A stretch of DNA of 32,474 nucleotides from Poronia punctata (taxonomy: Eukaryota; Ascomycota; Sordariomycetes; Xylariales; Xylariaceae). Each line of letters starts with the position of its first letter. Within the stretch, counting starts at the first letter, position 1. Positions 1-11,140 of this stretch are shown here, piece after piece. The notes beneath the pieces are model-generated. The model had not been told where the DNA came from. It saw only the letters and a list, made by a program, of their open reading frames with translations, and ran no database searches. The position numbers and the translations under genes are program-made. The stretch spans positions 1 to 32,474 of the forward strand of contig MU401785.1 in the NCBI GenBank assembly GCA_022579005.1, read 5' to 3'.

Positions 1-551
1 TATTATAATAATAATTTTAATAAAACTATAATTATTATTAAAGTATAAAAACTAGCTATTTAATAGTGTTTAAAGTAAACAACTAAATAATAAGTTTAAA
101 CTAAATAAAAGTTTTAAAGCCAGTAGTATTATAAAGTATTGTTGCTATATAAAAATATATAAAAAAAAACGTATAAAAAAAACGTATAAAAAAAAAAACT
201 AAGCTAATAAGCAAAAAATTTATATATTTAAATATAATATATAAATATTATTTTTTATAAAGCCTAGGCCTTTTTAAAATTAGTAAAATTTCTTTTTATT
301 ATAAAGTTTAAAATATATAATTATAAAAATAAATTTATAGCATATTTACTTTTTTTTTATTTTTTAAATTTTTAAGTTATTAGTTTAAATTATTACTTTT
401 ATATTTTTTAAATTATACTATAATAATAAAAGTTAAAAGGTTTAGTTAAGCTAACATTAAAATATTTACTAAAAATGTTAAAAATAACAACTTTAGTAAT
501 TTTGCTTTTTTACATACCTTAGTTTAAAATAAAAATATTTTAAATATAAAC

Positions 552-634
552 AAGCTTTTAAAGCATTTTAATTTTAAGCTTTTAAAGCATTTTAGTTTTA
601 AGCCTTTAAAACATTTTAGTTTTAAGCCTTTAAA
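552..634. repeat. 24-bp tandem repeat, about 3.5 copies
   Basis: Three consecutive 24-bp units start at 552, 576 and 600, with a partial fourth at 624. Each begins AAGCYTTTAAARCATTTT. The copies differ at a few positions, mostly C/T or G/A transitions, as expected from mutation after duplication. The unit is a multiple of three, so it could once have encoded an eight-residue peptide repeat, but this is only inference. Confidence 0.8.
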
Positions 635-1047
635 TTTACTTTTATTAATACGCTTTTTAACCTTTTTTAAAACCTAAAATAAGCAGTACTATATATATAT
701 AAAGAGAACTAAAGCAAAATTTTATAAATAGTTTAAAATAACTAAGTTTTACTATTAAAATAATATATTTTAAAAAAAAGCAAACAATATAAAAAAAATA
801 TAGCTAATTAAAAAAAAGAAAACAAGTTTAGTATAAAGGAAGTTTAACTAAGTTACGTAGCAAGCAAACAAAATACTAATAATTAAGTACAAAGCTTATA
901 GCAAAGTTTTATACTATTTTATATTTTTAAAATTAATAAGCACTAGCTTAATAAGCAAGTATATTTAGTTTAAAAACTATAGTTTATATTAAAAAAAGCA
1001 ATTAAAAAGTAGTAACCTTAATAAAAAAGTACATATATTACTAGGCT

Positions 1048-4000
1048 ATATACTAATTATATACTAATTATTTAATAAAACAAGTAAGTTACTTTTTTAG
1101 TAACTAGGCTTTTGCTTTATACGTAAATTAAAAGCAACTTATTATTTAATATAATTAAAAACCTATATATTTTTATATAGCAAAAGCACGTTGCTTTATA
1201 TTAAAAGTTACTTTTAAAAAAAAGTTTTTATACTTTTTATATAAAATATTTTTAAAAAATTACTGCTTACTAACTAGCAAAATAAATCATAAGGTTATAA
1301 ATAAGCGTTATATATAATATATAAACGTTTTTAAATATATAAATTTGCTATTAAAGTATATACGTATATTTTATTAATATAAACTAAATACTTTGCTACG
1401 TTTTAATTAATATTTAAAAATATAACTTAAAAAAAGTAAAACTTAACTTAAATGCTATATATGCTGCTTTAAAACAGTTTAAACTATATTATGCTATTAA
1501 AACTTATATAGTAAATAATAATTTAAACTTTAAAATTAAATATATTATTAAGCAACTTAGTAATATAGCTAATAAAGTTATTTATTTAAGCTACTTTTTT
1601 TATATAATATAGCTAGTATTAAAAGCGTTTTTAGCAAATTTAAGCATTAACAATTTAAACTAAATTAGCATTTTAAGTAATTTTAATAGTATAGTATAAA
1701 AGGTATATTTAAAAAATATACTAATTATATATTAATTTTTAATTTTTTAGCTAATAATAGTAGTTTTAAAGCTTAGCTATATATATTAACAATAGCGCTA
1801 AGCATAAAAAAAGATTTGCTAGTATGCAAGCTTAGCTTATATAACGTAAAAAACTTAATATTTAATAACTACTTAAAATAGTTAGTAATATTAAAATTAA
1901 GTAAAACTTTTATATTATAATGTTAAAATAAGCATTATAGCTTTGCTTTGCTATTATAAAGTTTATTAAAATTTATAAGCAAAAAAACAAGTATACGCTT
2001 ACTTTTAAAATATAAAATCGTATTTAACTTATTATTATAATTTATTAGCTTTTTAGTTTTTTTACTAATAACTTTAGCTTTTTAAAAAATAATTAAATTA
2101 GTTATATTTTAACTAAATACTTTATTACTATAAAGCATTTAACTAAATATAAAAAGCAAGTAAATAAAAAGCGTAGTAAAAAAATAGCTTTTAACTGCTT
2201 TAGCTTTAAAAAGCTAGCAAAAAAACTATATTATATATAAGCAAAAATAAAAAAGTATATTAAAAAAGCGTTTATTAAAAATAAATATATGCTTAAAATA
2301 GCTATATTATTTTATTTGCTTAGTGCTAGTATATTGCTTTTTTAAACTACTAAGTTTAATAGTTAGTATAAATATTTTAACTATAATAAAAATAAAATTA
2401 ATATTTACTATATAACTACTACTATTAAAAAACTAAAAGCTATATACTAACTTTATTAAAAAAGGTTTAATTTTAAACGTTTTACTACTTTAAGTTTTAC
2501 TTATAGTAGTATAACTAAAATAATGCTTATATTATAATTAAGCTTTAAAAAAGTATATAAACTTATTTATATATATTTATTTAATATTTTTAAAATTACT
2601 AACTTTTATAAAGCATTTTTTAGTTTAGCTTAAGCAGTAGCTTTAAATTATTAAATTATATTATTAACAATTTTTTAAATATAAGTAAGTTAAAAAGTAT
2701 TACTTATTAGTTATATAGTAAATATTAAAATTTATTTAAAAATAAATAAAAAAATAAATATTTTATAGTTTTAATTATATTTAAAACTAACTAATTTTAG
2801 TTTTATAACCTTTACTTAAAACATTTTTGCAGTTTAAGCTGCTTTAGTACTTATAAAGCATATATAAAGCTAAGCAAAAGCTATATATAAAAACTAGCAA
2901 ACTTATATTATTGCAAACATTTTTTATAAAGCTATAATAATTAACTTTTACTTATATATAAATAAAAACTTTAAAAATACATTTTTTAATAGTAAAAATA
3001 TTATTATATATAGTAAGTATATTAAAAGGTTAAAAGCAGCATTATAACTACTAAATTTGTTTTTAAGCTATAAAAATAAAATTTTTAACATTAACAATTT
3101 TAGTAATAATAACAAATTAGTAAATAATAAATTAAATAATACTTAAAATTTTAGCTTAATATAAAAAAAGCCTTACAAAAATAAAATATAGTTATTAATA
3201 AGCAAGACGCAGCTAAAAAAAAATAATTTATTTAAGTTAAAAACATATAGTACTTTGCTTTAAAAAAAAGTATAAATAGCATTAAAACAAAATATTACTT
3301 AGTTTAGCTAATTAAATAAATATATATAAATAGAAATTAAGTAAAATTATACTAATTATATACTAATTATAATAAAGTACTATATTATTATTTAAAAATT
3401 ATATATTAAACTTTAAATTATAATTAAAATTATAAATATTAAAGCACTTAAAATAAGTTTATATATATATATATTTAAATTTAAAATCTAATTTATATAT
3501 AGCTATATATATATATTTAAATTTATAAAGTTTTAATAATATTTATATAATTTTATTTTTATAGTATATATATATTTATATATAATATTATTAAAATATT
3601 AATATTTTATATATAGTAATAGCTAGGCTAAAAAGGCAGTTAAAAGTAGTAAAATAGTTTTACTTTTTTACCTTTACTTTAAATTTTTTTTATTATACTT
3701 ATATATATACATTTTTAACTTTTTTACCTTTACTTTACTTTTGCTACATTTTTTACTTAATTAAAAGTTTTATTATTTTAAGTTGCGCTTTTATTTTATA
3801 AAGTAAAATTAGTTAATTATTTTATATTTTATACTTATATTGTATATATTTAGCTAATAAATGCTTTATAGTACTTTATTACTTATAATTTTATTATTAA
3901 ACTTATTTAAGCTATTAGCTTTTTATTATAAAAAATATATTTTTTTACTTTATATACTAATTTATACTAATTTTTTTAAGCAATATTAAAGCACAATATA

Positions 4001-5902
4001 AAAAAATTTTTACTATTACTTTTATTAAAGCAGTATAAAAAAAAAACTAAACTATTTATTAATTTATATATAAAAAAAGCTTATAAGCATATTATAGCTT
4101 TAATACTTATATAAAAAAAATATAAAAACGCTAAACAACGCTTATACTAATAAATTAAGTATAAAAAAAATGCATAAAAGCAAAAAAATGCTATAGCTAG
4201 CACTATTAATAAAGCTACTACTTTTATAGTAATTTATAAAAAAATTAAAGCTATATAGTAAGTTATATACTTTACTTATATACTAATTTATATTAATTTA
4301 TTAGCTGCTTTTAAAATAAACACTTAAAGCAAATTGCTTAAAAAAATAATATTTTTTATAAGCTTACTACTTTTAAAACTAGTTTAAACTTTTAATTAAC
4401 TAATATTTAAAATAGTAGTGTTATTATTAAGTTTTTAGTAAAAAAAAGTATAAAGTTTATTATTAACTTAAAAAATATTGTTAAAAAGTTTAATATACTA
4501 AAAAATAAAAGCGTTTTATATAATATTTTTAATAATTAATAAAATAATAAATAATTTAAACTAATAAAGTAAATTATTAAGTATATATAAAACTAAACAA
4601 CTTGTTTAGCTTAAAATATTACTAAATATAAAAAAGTATATATTTTAAATAGTACTACTTATAAAAAGCTTAAATATAATATTAAAAAAAAAGTTAAAAA
4701 AGTAATACTAACTAATAATTAACTTATATTAAAAACTTTACTAACTTATTATTATATAGCAACTTTTTATTATTTTCTTTTGCTTAAACGCTTAAAAAGC
4801 TAATTATATAAAATAGCGTTTTACTATTAATAACATATTTAATAAAGCAGTTTAATATATTTACTATTTATTATAAAATAAGAAATTTTTATAAACTTAC
4901 TTTTAAACTATGCTTATAAAGTATATTTAGTATATAAATATTTGCTTATTAAATTTAACGTATACTAATTATATATAAAACTTTTAATATAAAAGCTATA
5001 TAGTATAAAAAAACTATTATATTAAAGCTTTAAAAACTTTTTATTATAAAATTTAACTTTAGCGCTACTAACTAGCAATTATTTTCTTTTTAGTTTAAAA
5101 AGTAGTAAAAAATAAAAACTTTACTTTTTAAATAGTTATATATTGCTTAAATAAAAAAAGCTTACTAATATATATACTATTTACTTTAACTAAGTATAAC
5201 ATGCTTTACTAAATAGTTAGCTATACTTTATTTAAAGTTAATAATTAAAAAAAGCTTTTTTTAAAAGTAAGCTAAGCAATTGCTTAAATTTACAAATAAA
5301 AACTATATATACTTTTATATTTTAATATACTAATTATATATTAATTATTATAAGGTTTGCAAACTATATACTTTATTTTTAATAAAAGCTAAAAAGCTAA
5401 GTATTAGTTTTTTATAATTATTAAGTACTTAGTTTAATAAAATATTTAATATACTTACTATAAAAAGTATACTTTTAAAAGTTTTTAGTTAAAGCTACTT
5501 TATAAAAAACTAAAACTAAAACTTAAAAAACTACTTATTACTTAGTTAAAATAACTTTTAATATAAGTAAAATAAAGTAACGTATAAAAATGCTGCAAGA
5601 CTTAAGCAAAATATTACTATAGCATTAATATATTTGCTTAATTAAAAAAATAAAATACTTATTTAAGTATAAAAAAATTACGTTTAAAATTTTTAATTAA
5701 GCTTTTACTTTTTAGCTACTAATATACTGCTTAATATTAAATTAATTATAATATTTACTATAACTAAAATATATAATATAATAAAGTTTTTAAGTAAAAA
5801 TATATATATAGTAAAAAATTATTTATATATAATTTAAAAAAAGCAAGTTTAAAACTATATATTAGTTAAAAGTAAATATATAATATACTAATTATATACT
5901 AA
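1048..5902. repeat. Dispersed dimeric motif (TATACTAATT x2), about 8 sites in block 1
   Basis: A doubled sequence close to TATACTAATTATATACTAAT recurs at about 1048, 1717, 3348, 3951, 4279, 4961 (partial), 5325 and 5883. The two halves are the same roughly 9-bp core, ATACTAATT. I did not find the doublet in the second AT-rich block. The copies differ by small substitutions. The origin is unknown: it may be a remnant of an internal repeat of one large element or a dispersed short repeat. Confidence 0.6.
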
Positions 5903-5928
5903 TAGTATAATTAATAGTATTAAATCTT

Positions 5929-6175
5929 TACTTATTTTTTTATTTATAAGCCTTTTAATATTTAATTATTATTACTTATTTACTTATAAACCTTTTAGCA
6001 TTTAGTTATAAGTACTTATTTACTTATAAGTCTATTAGCATTTGCTTATAAGTACTTATTTAGCCTTAGCATTTTATTATAAGTACTTATTTACTTATAA
6101 GTCTCTTAGCATTTAGTTATAGGTACCTATTTACCTATAGGTCTCTTAGCATTTAGCCGTAGGTACCTATAGGTC
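5929..6175. repeat. 40-bp tandem array spanning the AT/GC boundary
   Basis: Units start at about 5929 (4 bp longer), 5973, 6013, 6053 (9 bp shorter), 6084, 6124 and 6164 (partial). Each reads TAC(T/C)TATTTA at its start and holds TTAGCATTT near its middle. Counted by eye, G+C per unit rises from 8/40 (5973) and 9/40 (6013) through 7/31 and 10/40 (6084) to 16/40 (6124). The array therefore records a gradient of mutation from the AT block outward. Confidence 0.85.
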
Positions 6176-6212
6176 CATTTACTTACTAGGTCCTCCCTTA
6201 ATAGGTCGGGTC

Positions 6213-6890
6213 CGGCCAACCCTAGGGGGGGTGGGCGTCTTGAACGTACGGGGCATCTGTCCAAGTAAAGACGTGGGAGAAACCCCACGAACGCACTTCA
6301 TCTTCGAACTCTCCCTGACTCTTCTGTGCGCGAACCATTTTGGATGGGATTACCTAGTGTGGCTGATTGGGAATTTGATAGACAAAGATACGAACTTCTG
6401 ATTGAAGCGAGCCCTTGCTGCCTAGGAGCGCAGCTAGTTGCCTTATTTTACGTGTACGTGTACAGATTGTGGGGTAAGAATCAAGATTGTCAAGAGTCGG
6501 GAAAGGTGGCTCTGTTATGCTCTATTGTGGAGGAAAGTGAAGAGACGGTCGGTATGCAGATCGAGTAATATGAACTGTGGCTGTGGTGGTTTGAATGCAA
6601 CCCATTCGAATTCTAATACTACTATAACCTTATTCTCTTACTTGGAGAATGACGTCGAGGGGTACCGCGGTTATTTACGATTCTCTAGAGTCTAAAGAAG
6701 GATGGCACTAATCCAAGGTTAAACCAAGTAGAACCTAGATCTAGCCTCTACCTTATTTGCATCTTTAGTACGTACCCGGCCAACCCCGACATCTGACGGT
6801 CAAACGCGTGCAACCAGGACAGAGAAATGCCAATTAATTGAAGAGCCATTTCTATCTACAGGTAAGAATATCGTGGGTGAGACACCACGA
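6213..6890. repeat. Possible diverged repeat pair about 560-600 bp apart
   Basis: CCGGCCAACCC occurs at about 6213 and again at about 6777. Each is followed downstream by a related segment, CGTGGGAGAAACCCCACGA near 6270 and CGTGGGTGAGACACCACGA near 6870. The spacing between the two motifs differs (about 57 versus 93 bp). This could be a diverged duplication or chance; I cannot identify an element. Confidence 0.25.
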
Positions 6891-7265
6891 GGGCTAAACG
6901 ATGAGACGTGAGACTTGCAGCGAACGTCCCGTCCCTAGACTACATACAGCATGCTGGATGGAGATCCGCACCCCCCCCCAAACTCCGCCCCTATGCACCT
7001 GTGTGCTGGTTCTTCGGTCGTCTGATTTGGCAATATTATCGGGCCCCGGCAGTGCTTGCAACCTCTCCACATGCCAACATTCAGTGGTTTGTTGTCACCC
7101 TGTCATCCATTTATCGCGAATTAATGATTTGCTGGCGGTTATGAAGGGCATGTAATAGGACTCTCATCTTGATTGGTTAGTAATACCAGTGGTACCGCAA
7201 AGGCATGCCGCATGTCGAAACCAATTAGGTCTGGTTCGTTAACCATTTTCGGGGCCAACCACATT

Positions 7266-7282
7266 GACAACCATTGGTTGTC
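7266..7282. repeat. 17-bp perfect palindrome
   Basis: GACAACCA-T-TGGTTGTC reads as a perfect inverted repeat with a one-base centre. Its core contains CCA/TGG in the CCAAT-like style of a dimeric factor site, but it is 1.3 kb upstream of the nearest gene and no function can be assigned. Confidence 0.4.
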
Positions 7283-8567
7283 GTCGCCGGGTTACAAAGA
7301 ACTTCTACCCAAATGAAGGCTAGCATTTCTCGAGTCTAGCCTGTCCATTCAACTACCTCGTCAGTATCAGGGGAGGCGTTTCAGAGGCTTTGCGTTTCGG
7401 TCACCTGAAAGCTTCGCTGGCTAGAGGCTCATGCTATATCTCGTTTAGGTTCGTAGTCTAACCCGGCAAGTATGCGGCACCGCATAGACGATATCGAACG
7501 TGACGGATTCGGCTTTCCATCTAGCAAGAACCTGACAAGATACGAGATACGGGTATGTATCCTTGCACGTTTGCCTTGCTCTGCAAACGTCAAATTCTCC
7601 GACGCCAATAAGTCTTGTCACGTCGAGATTCTCTCAAAGGACAACACACCTACCGCACGCCTGGTTTCCCATTTTGTTAAACTAGCCGAGTATTGCCATC
7701 TAATACGGCTATACGATCAACGTCAATTTACCGTATCAGTATGAGCATCGTTCTGTAGTAACCTAGACTTCTTAATTTGCATGATACTAATTTTGGGCGT
7801 ACTGGTTCTGAATCGCGGGTAGCCCTACCGATTACTGACGAGCTTGGCAGCTTGGCAGTTCCTTTTGGCACACGAACTACCTAAACGTCTAACCTTTAGT
7901 ACCCTCGTACGCCATTATTAGTCCACTTGGCATGTTATCTTTAACGATTGGAACAACTGGTTTGGTGGGGTTCCGATGGGGGCCATGAAGCTAGACAAGT
8001 CCGCTAGTCTACGTCAGGTATCATCTATGGAGTGAAGGCTGGGATACTGCTGACGGGAACAAGGCTAGACCCCAGCTGAACCGCCCTAAACCAAAAGCCT
8101 GCTTCTGTACAGGGGGGACTCTGTAGATCGACTACCCAGGGATTGGGTACCTACCCGCGGGAACAGGAGCTGTGCTGTACAGCTGTGTTGTAACATATTA
8201 CCTAACAAAACTCCATCCTAGATCATTATCTTGTGCTTACCCCCCGTTTGTTTTCCTCTTCTTCATCTTGTGCTAGTATTGTCTGTTTGAAACTCAAGAA
8301 ATATTTAATATCATATTGCCCTAGAGATTGCGGATCTGTCTTCTGTCATGAATGTCTAGCCGTTGTGATCTTACTTCATCTACTAGCGTATTGCTTCCTC
8401 CCACCGTTGTCTACTCATACTAGGTACTGTACCTTTGCGGTACGAATAAATGACCGTCCAAAATTGGGCGCCTTGCTCTATGGGGTCGCGAAAAGTAAGC
8501 CATTGTTCTTCTCACCCGGCAGTCGCAGCGACAGAAACGGCAATGGAATCAGGAGCTACCTAGGATC

Positions 8568-10894
8568 ATGTTTTCCCTAGCGGTTTCTGATGCTACTGCA
8601 GGTGCTCTGCTTCCACATACACGTACATTCCTTTGCTGACCTGTTCTTTGGAAGCTACGAAAACTAAGGGCGAAATCAACTCCGCACCGTCGCCTTACCC
8701 TCAATGCCCACGGCACTGAAGCTCTTTCCTCGCTCAAACGTGCGCTCAACCTAGGACTGTTCATAACACCTACCGTCATCCACCTTCACGGCGATGGAAG
8801 CCCCGATGGCAAGAAAGACATATACCTGAGCGCCGCGATACAGCGTTCGCTCCGAAGAGTGTTCAACGACTTGCGTGGTGGCGAGCCCACGATAAGCCGC
8901 AAGAGGCTGGAGCTCTTTCTAGAGATTGAGCAGGGGGAGCTACACGAGAATATCTCCACGAAGCTTACTGGGCACACGTACAAGTTCGAACAGTTCCTAG
9001 AAGCGTGGTGGATGCGATTCGGCCTCGATATCGAAAAGCCCGTGTCCATTGCCGACAAGGACCTGACCAAACCTATCAGCAACTACTTCATCGACAGCAG
9101 CCATAACACATATCTGGACGGCAACCAGTTAAGCGGGCGATCTACAACGGAGACTTACAAACGTGCACTCCTCGAGGGTTGTAGATGTGTCGAGATCGAC
9201 GTTTGGGACAACGATGCCAACAAATCTTCAGATAAGCCGGTGGCAGGATCCATCCGCCTCTCGCGATCGCCCAACTCGCGACGGATTTCAACAAGCAGTC
9301 TACATACCGCCGCGGCCCATATCAAAGGAATCGTCGACGACAAGATAGAGCAGACGAAGCACTTTCTCGGCGTCGACAAGAACCATGGCCACAGTCCGAG
9401 ATGTAGCAAGTCGGGCGATCTGGGCTGCTTGCAGCTTCCGGATGATGTGAGCCAAGGCGGCGTCAGTCAAGGGTCCACGTTTGAGCGCTGCTCAATCAGA
9501 TCCAGGCCAACGATCCCCAAGGACGAGCCGATTGTCATGCATGGCTACACGCTTACTCAACCTATAGGGTTTCGCCAAGTGTGTCAAGCAATCCGCGAAA
9601 CGGCTTTCACCACGTCACATCTGCCCATCATAATCAGTCTCGAGGTCCATGCCTGTCCGGAGCAGCAAGAGGTCATGGTGCAAATCATGAAGGAAGAGTG
9701 GAAAGGCCTATTGGTCGAGGAGCCCCATGAGACGTGCCCCGCTGGCCGGATGCCTAGACTCGAAGAACTACTAGATAAGATACTAGTCAAGGTCAAAAGA
9801 GCGTCGCCGAGCATGGAGAGTTCAGTCGGTTCATCAGGGTCGCTGGCGCCCAAGAATCCGGCCATGGAGGACGACACGGCATCCGTAGCGGAAGATGATC
9901 GCTCGGTCAAACGAGTGGTCAAAGTACCCATCTGCGAGAAACTGGGCCAGCTTGCGGTCTACATCCACAGCGAACACTTTGACACCTTTGAGGCGCCCAA
10001 CACCAAGATCTCTTCCCACATCTTCTCGATCAACGAGGACAGGATCTTGGACTTATGGGAATCGAAAGGGCCCGAGCTGTTCGCACATAACCGTCACTTC
10101 TTCATGCGGGCTTTCCCCAAACCCACACGCTGGGACTCGTCCAACTTCGACCCCGCCCCGTTCTGGCGCAGGGGCGTCCAGATGGCCGCTATGAACAGGC
10201 AAAGATGGGACGAAGGTATGATGCTCAATAGAGCCATGTTCTCGGGCGAACACGGTTGGGTTCTCAAACCCAAGGGCTATCGTAGCAGTGATGAGCAAGG
10301 ATTGAGTGAGCAGAGCAGCAACTCGTCTTATCGCACGTTTGATCTCATCATCACCGTTCTCGCTGGCCAGCATATCCCGTTACCCGAGGGAATGCCACGA
10401 GACAAGGCAAGCTCTCTGCGGCCCATGGTCAAGTGCGAACTACACCTCGAGAAAGTGGATGAGCGAACGGCGGCCTCCAAAGAGGGCGGCGTCAAGTCGA
10501 AGACTGTCGAGTTGAAGGGACAAACAAGTAGCGGCGAGTCTGATCACCCCGAATTCCATTCAGAGGGCCGGGAGCTCCGTTTCCAGGGCGTTGACAAGGT
10601 CGAGGAGTCACTCAGTTTTGTTAGGTAAGAGATTTCCCCCTTTTCCCCTCTCTGCCTGATACACGCATCAACCTCCTGCGAGTTTCCGATGCCATAGTGC
10701 TAACATTTGCCTATAGATTCCGTGTTGAACACGAACAGTCCCGGATGCTGGTTCTCTCAGAGACGTTCTCGAGCTGGGCCTGCATCCGCCTCGACCGCTT
10801 GGCCACAGGTTATCGGCTCATCTCCCTTATAGACCAGAATGGCAACGACACCAAGGGCGTTTTGTTGGTCAAAGTGTTCAAGAATTATCACTGA
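8568..10894 (+). CDS. Phosphoinositide-specific phospholipase C (PLC), N-terminus unresolved
   Basis: This enzyme hydrolyses phosphatidylinositol 4,5-bisphosphate to inositol trisphosphate and diacylglycerol at membranes, in calcium signalling. An open frame runs from 8640 to 10624, continues across a 92-nt intron (10625-10716; AG^A encodes Arg across the junction) and ends with TGA at 10892-10894, giving about 715 residues from 8655. The order is an EF-hand-like region (about 8823-9050), X domain with SSHNTYL (catalytic His at 9102), EIDVW (Glu 9192, Asp 9198), a hydrophilic insert of about 100 residues, MHGYTLT (His 9540) and SLEVH (Glu 9642), Y domain (about 9921-10290, ending VLKPKGYRSSD), and C2 domain (10332-10891). 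All expected X-domain catalytic residues are present. An in-frame stop at 8637 and the absence of an in-frame Met before 9012 mean that a 5' intron is needed. The in-frame ATG at 8568, a GTTTCT donor at 8583, a TGCTGAC branch site and an acceptor after 8654 would give MFSLA joined to LRKLRAK; this is a guess, and further 5' exons are possible. There is no sign of RIP damage. Confidence 0.9.
10625..10716 (+). other. Intron in the PLC gene
   Basis: The donor GTAAGA, the branch-site sequence GTGCTAAC (about 10697-10704) and the acceptor CTATAG are standard for filamentous fungi. Splicing restores the C2 domain reading frame (ending SFVR, then FRVEHEQ), and without it the frame stops at 10626. 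It is a phase-2 intron. Confidence 0.93.
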
Positions 10895-10981
10895 TTGAAT
10901 GCCACATCGTACCGGATGGATATGTCACATCTGGTCACTTCAAATACGGAGACGCCAAGGTTACTCTGCTTGGTGTCTCGT

Positions 10982-11014
<33 letters not shown>

Positions 11015-11034
11015 CGGGGGCGGGGGGGGCGGGC
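10982..11034. repeat. Poly-G tract (33 G, then G runs broken by C)
   Basis: An uninterrupted run of 33 G (10982-11014) is followed by G runs of 5, 8 and 3 separated by single C, leading directly into unknown bases. It lies about 90 bp after the PLC stop codon. Such a run is hard to sequence, so its true length is uncertain. Confidence 0.9.
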
Positions 11035-11044
11035 NNNNNNNNNN
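11035..11044. other. Assembly gap (10 N)
   Basis: Ten unknown bases directly follow the poly-G tract. The round length suggests a placeholder, so the real distance between the flanks is unknown. Confidence 0.95.
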
Positions 11045-11140
11045 TCACTTATTTAATGCCAAATCGTTACGGTTTGTTTTTTTAATTATGGTAACTTAAA
11101 AATCGGTCCCGCAACCTTTACATTTGTTGGTGTCTCCACA

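Larger units (their letters stand above)
1..6180. repeat. AT-rich block 1, heavily mutated repeat-derived DNA
   Basis: This stretch is almost entirely A and T, and stop codons are dense in all frames, so no protein gene is possible. Remaining C and G sit mainly in GC, AC/GT and CT/AG steps; TpC and GpA are nearly missing. Short internal tandem repeats and a recurring dimeric motif suggest that it derives from repeated DNA. Fungal RIP of transposons is the established process that yields such blocks; the identity of the original element is erased. The right edge is sharp, with ordinary composition resuming at about 6180. The left edge lies outside the window. Confidence 0.8.
6181..8567. other. 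GC-balanced intergenic DNA upstream of the phospholipase C
   Basis: This 2.4-kb stretch has ordinary base composition but no convincing coding sequence. Open frames are 60-115 codons, several start at non-ATG codons, and none shows a recognisable motif or signal peptide. The longest (8233-8580) opens at GTG. The last few hundred bases contain pyrimidine-rich runs (around 8240-8270) compatible with a fungal promoter or 5' leader. Non-annotated 5' exons of the phospholipase C could lie here. Confidence 0.5.

Noticed and set aside
3500..3800. CRISPR-like or phage-like repeat structure in AT-rich DNA
   Set aside because: No regularly spaced direct repeats with unique spacers; the composition and introns indicate a eukaryotic nuclear sequence.
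1..6180. Mitochondrial origin of the AT-rich block
   Set aside because: No mitochondrial genes, tRNAs or rRNA are visible, the frames are full of stops, and the C/G context bias and graded boundary fit point-mutated nuclear repeats better.
8233..8580. 115-codon + ORF with hydrophobic stretch and cysteines upstream of the PLC
   Set aside because: It opens at GTG, not ATG, and overlaps the probable PLC 5' leader; no clear signal peptide or homologous motif.
9584..9931. 115-codon minus-strand ORF inside the PLC
   Set aside because: It is a shadow of the GC-rich coding exon. The + strand encodes the conserved PLC X/Y region there.
10899..11099. ORF containing a poly-glycine run
   Set aside because: The glycines come from the poly-G tract and the frame crosses unknown bases; it lies in the PLC 3' flank.
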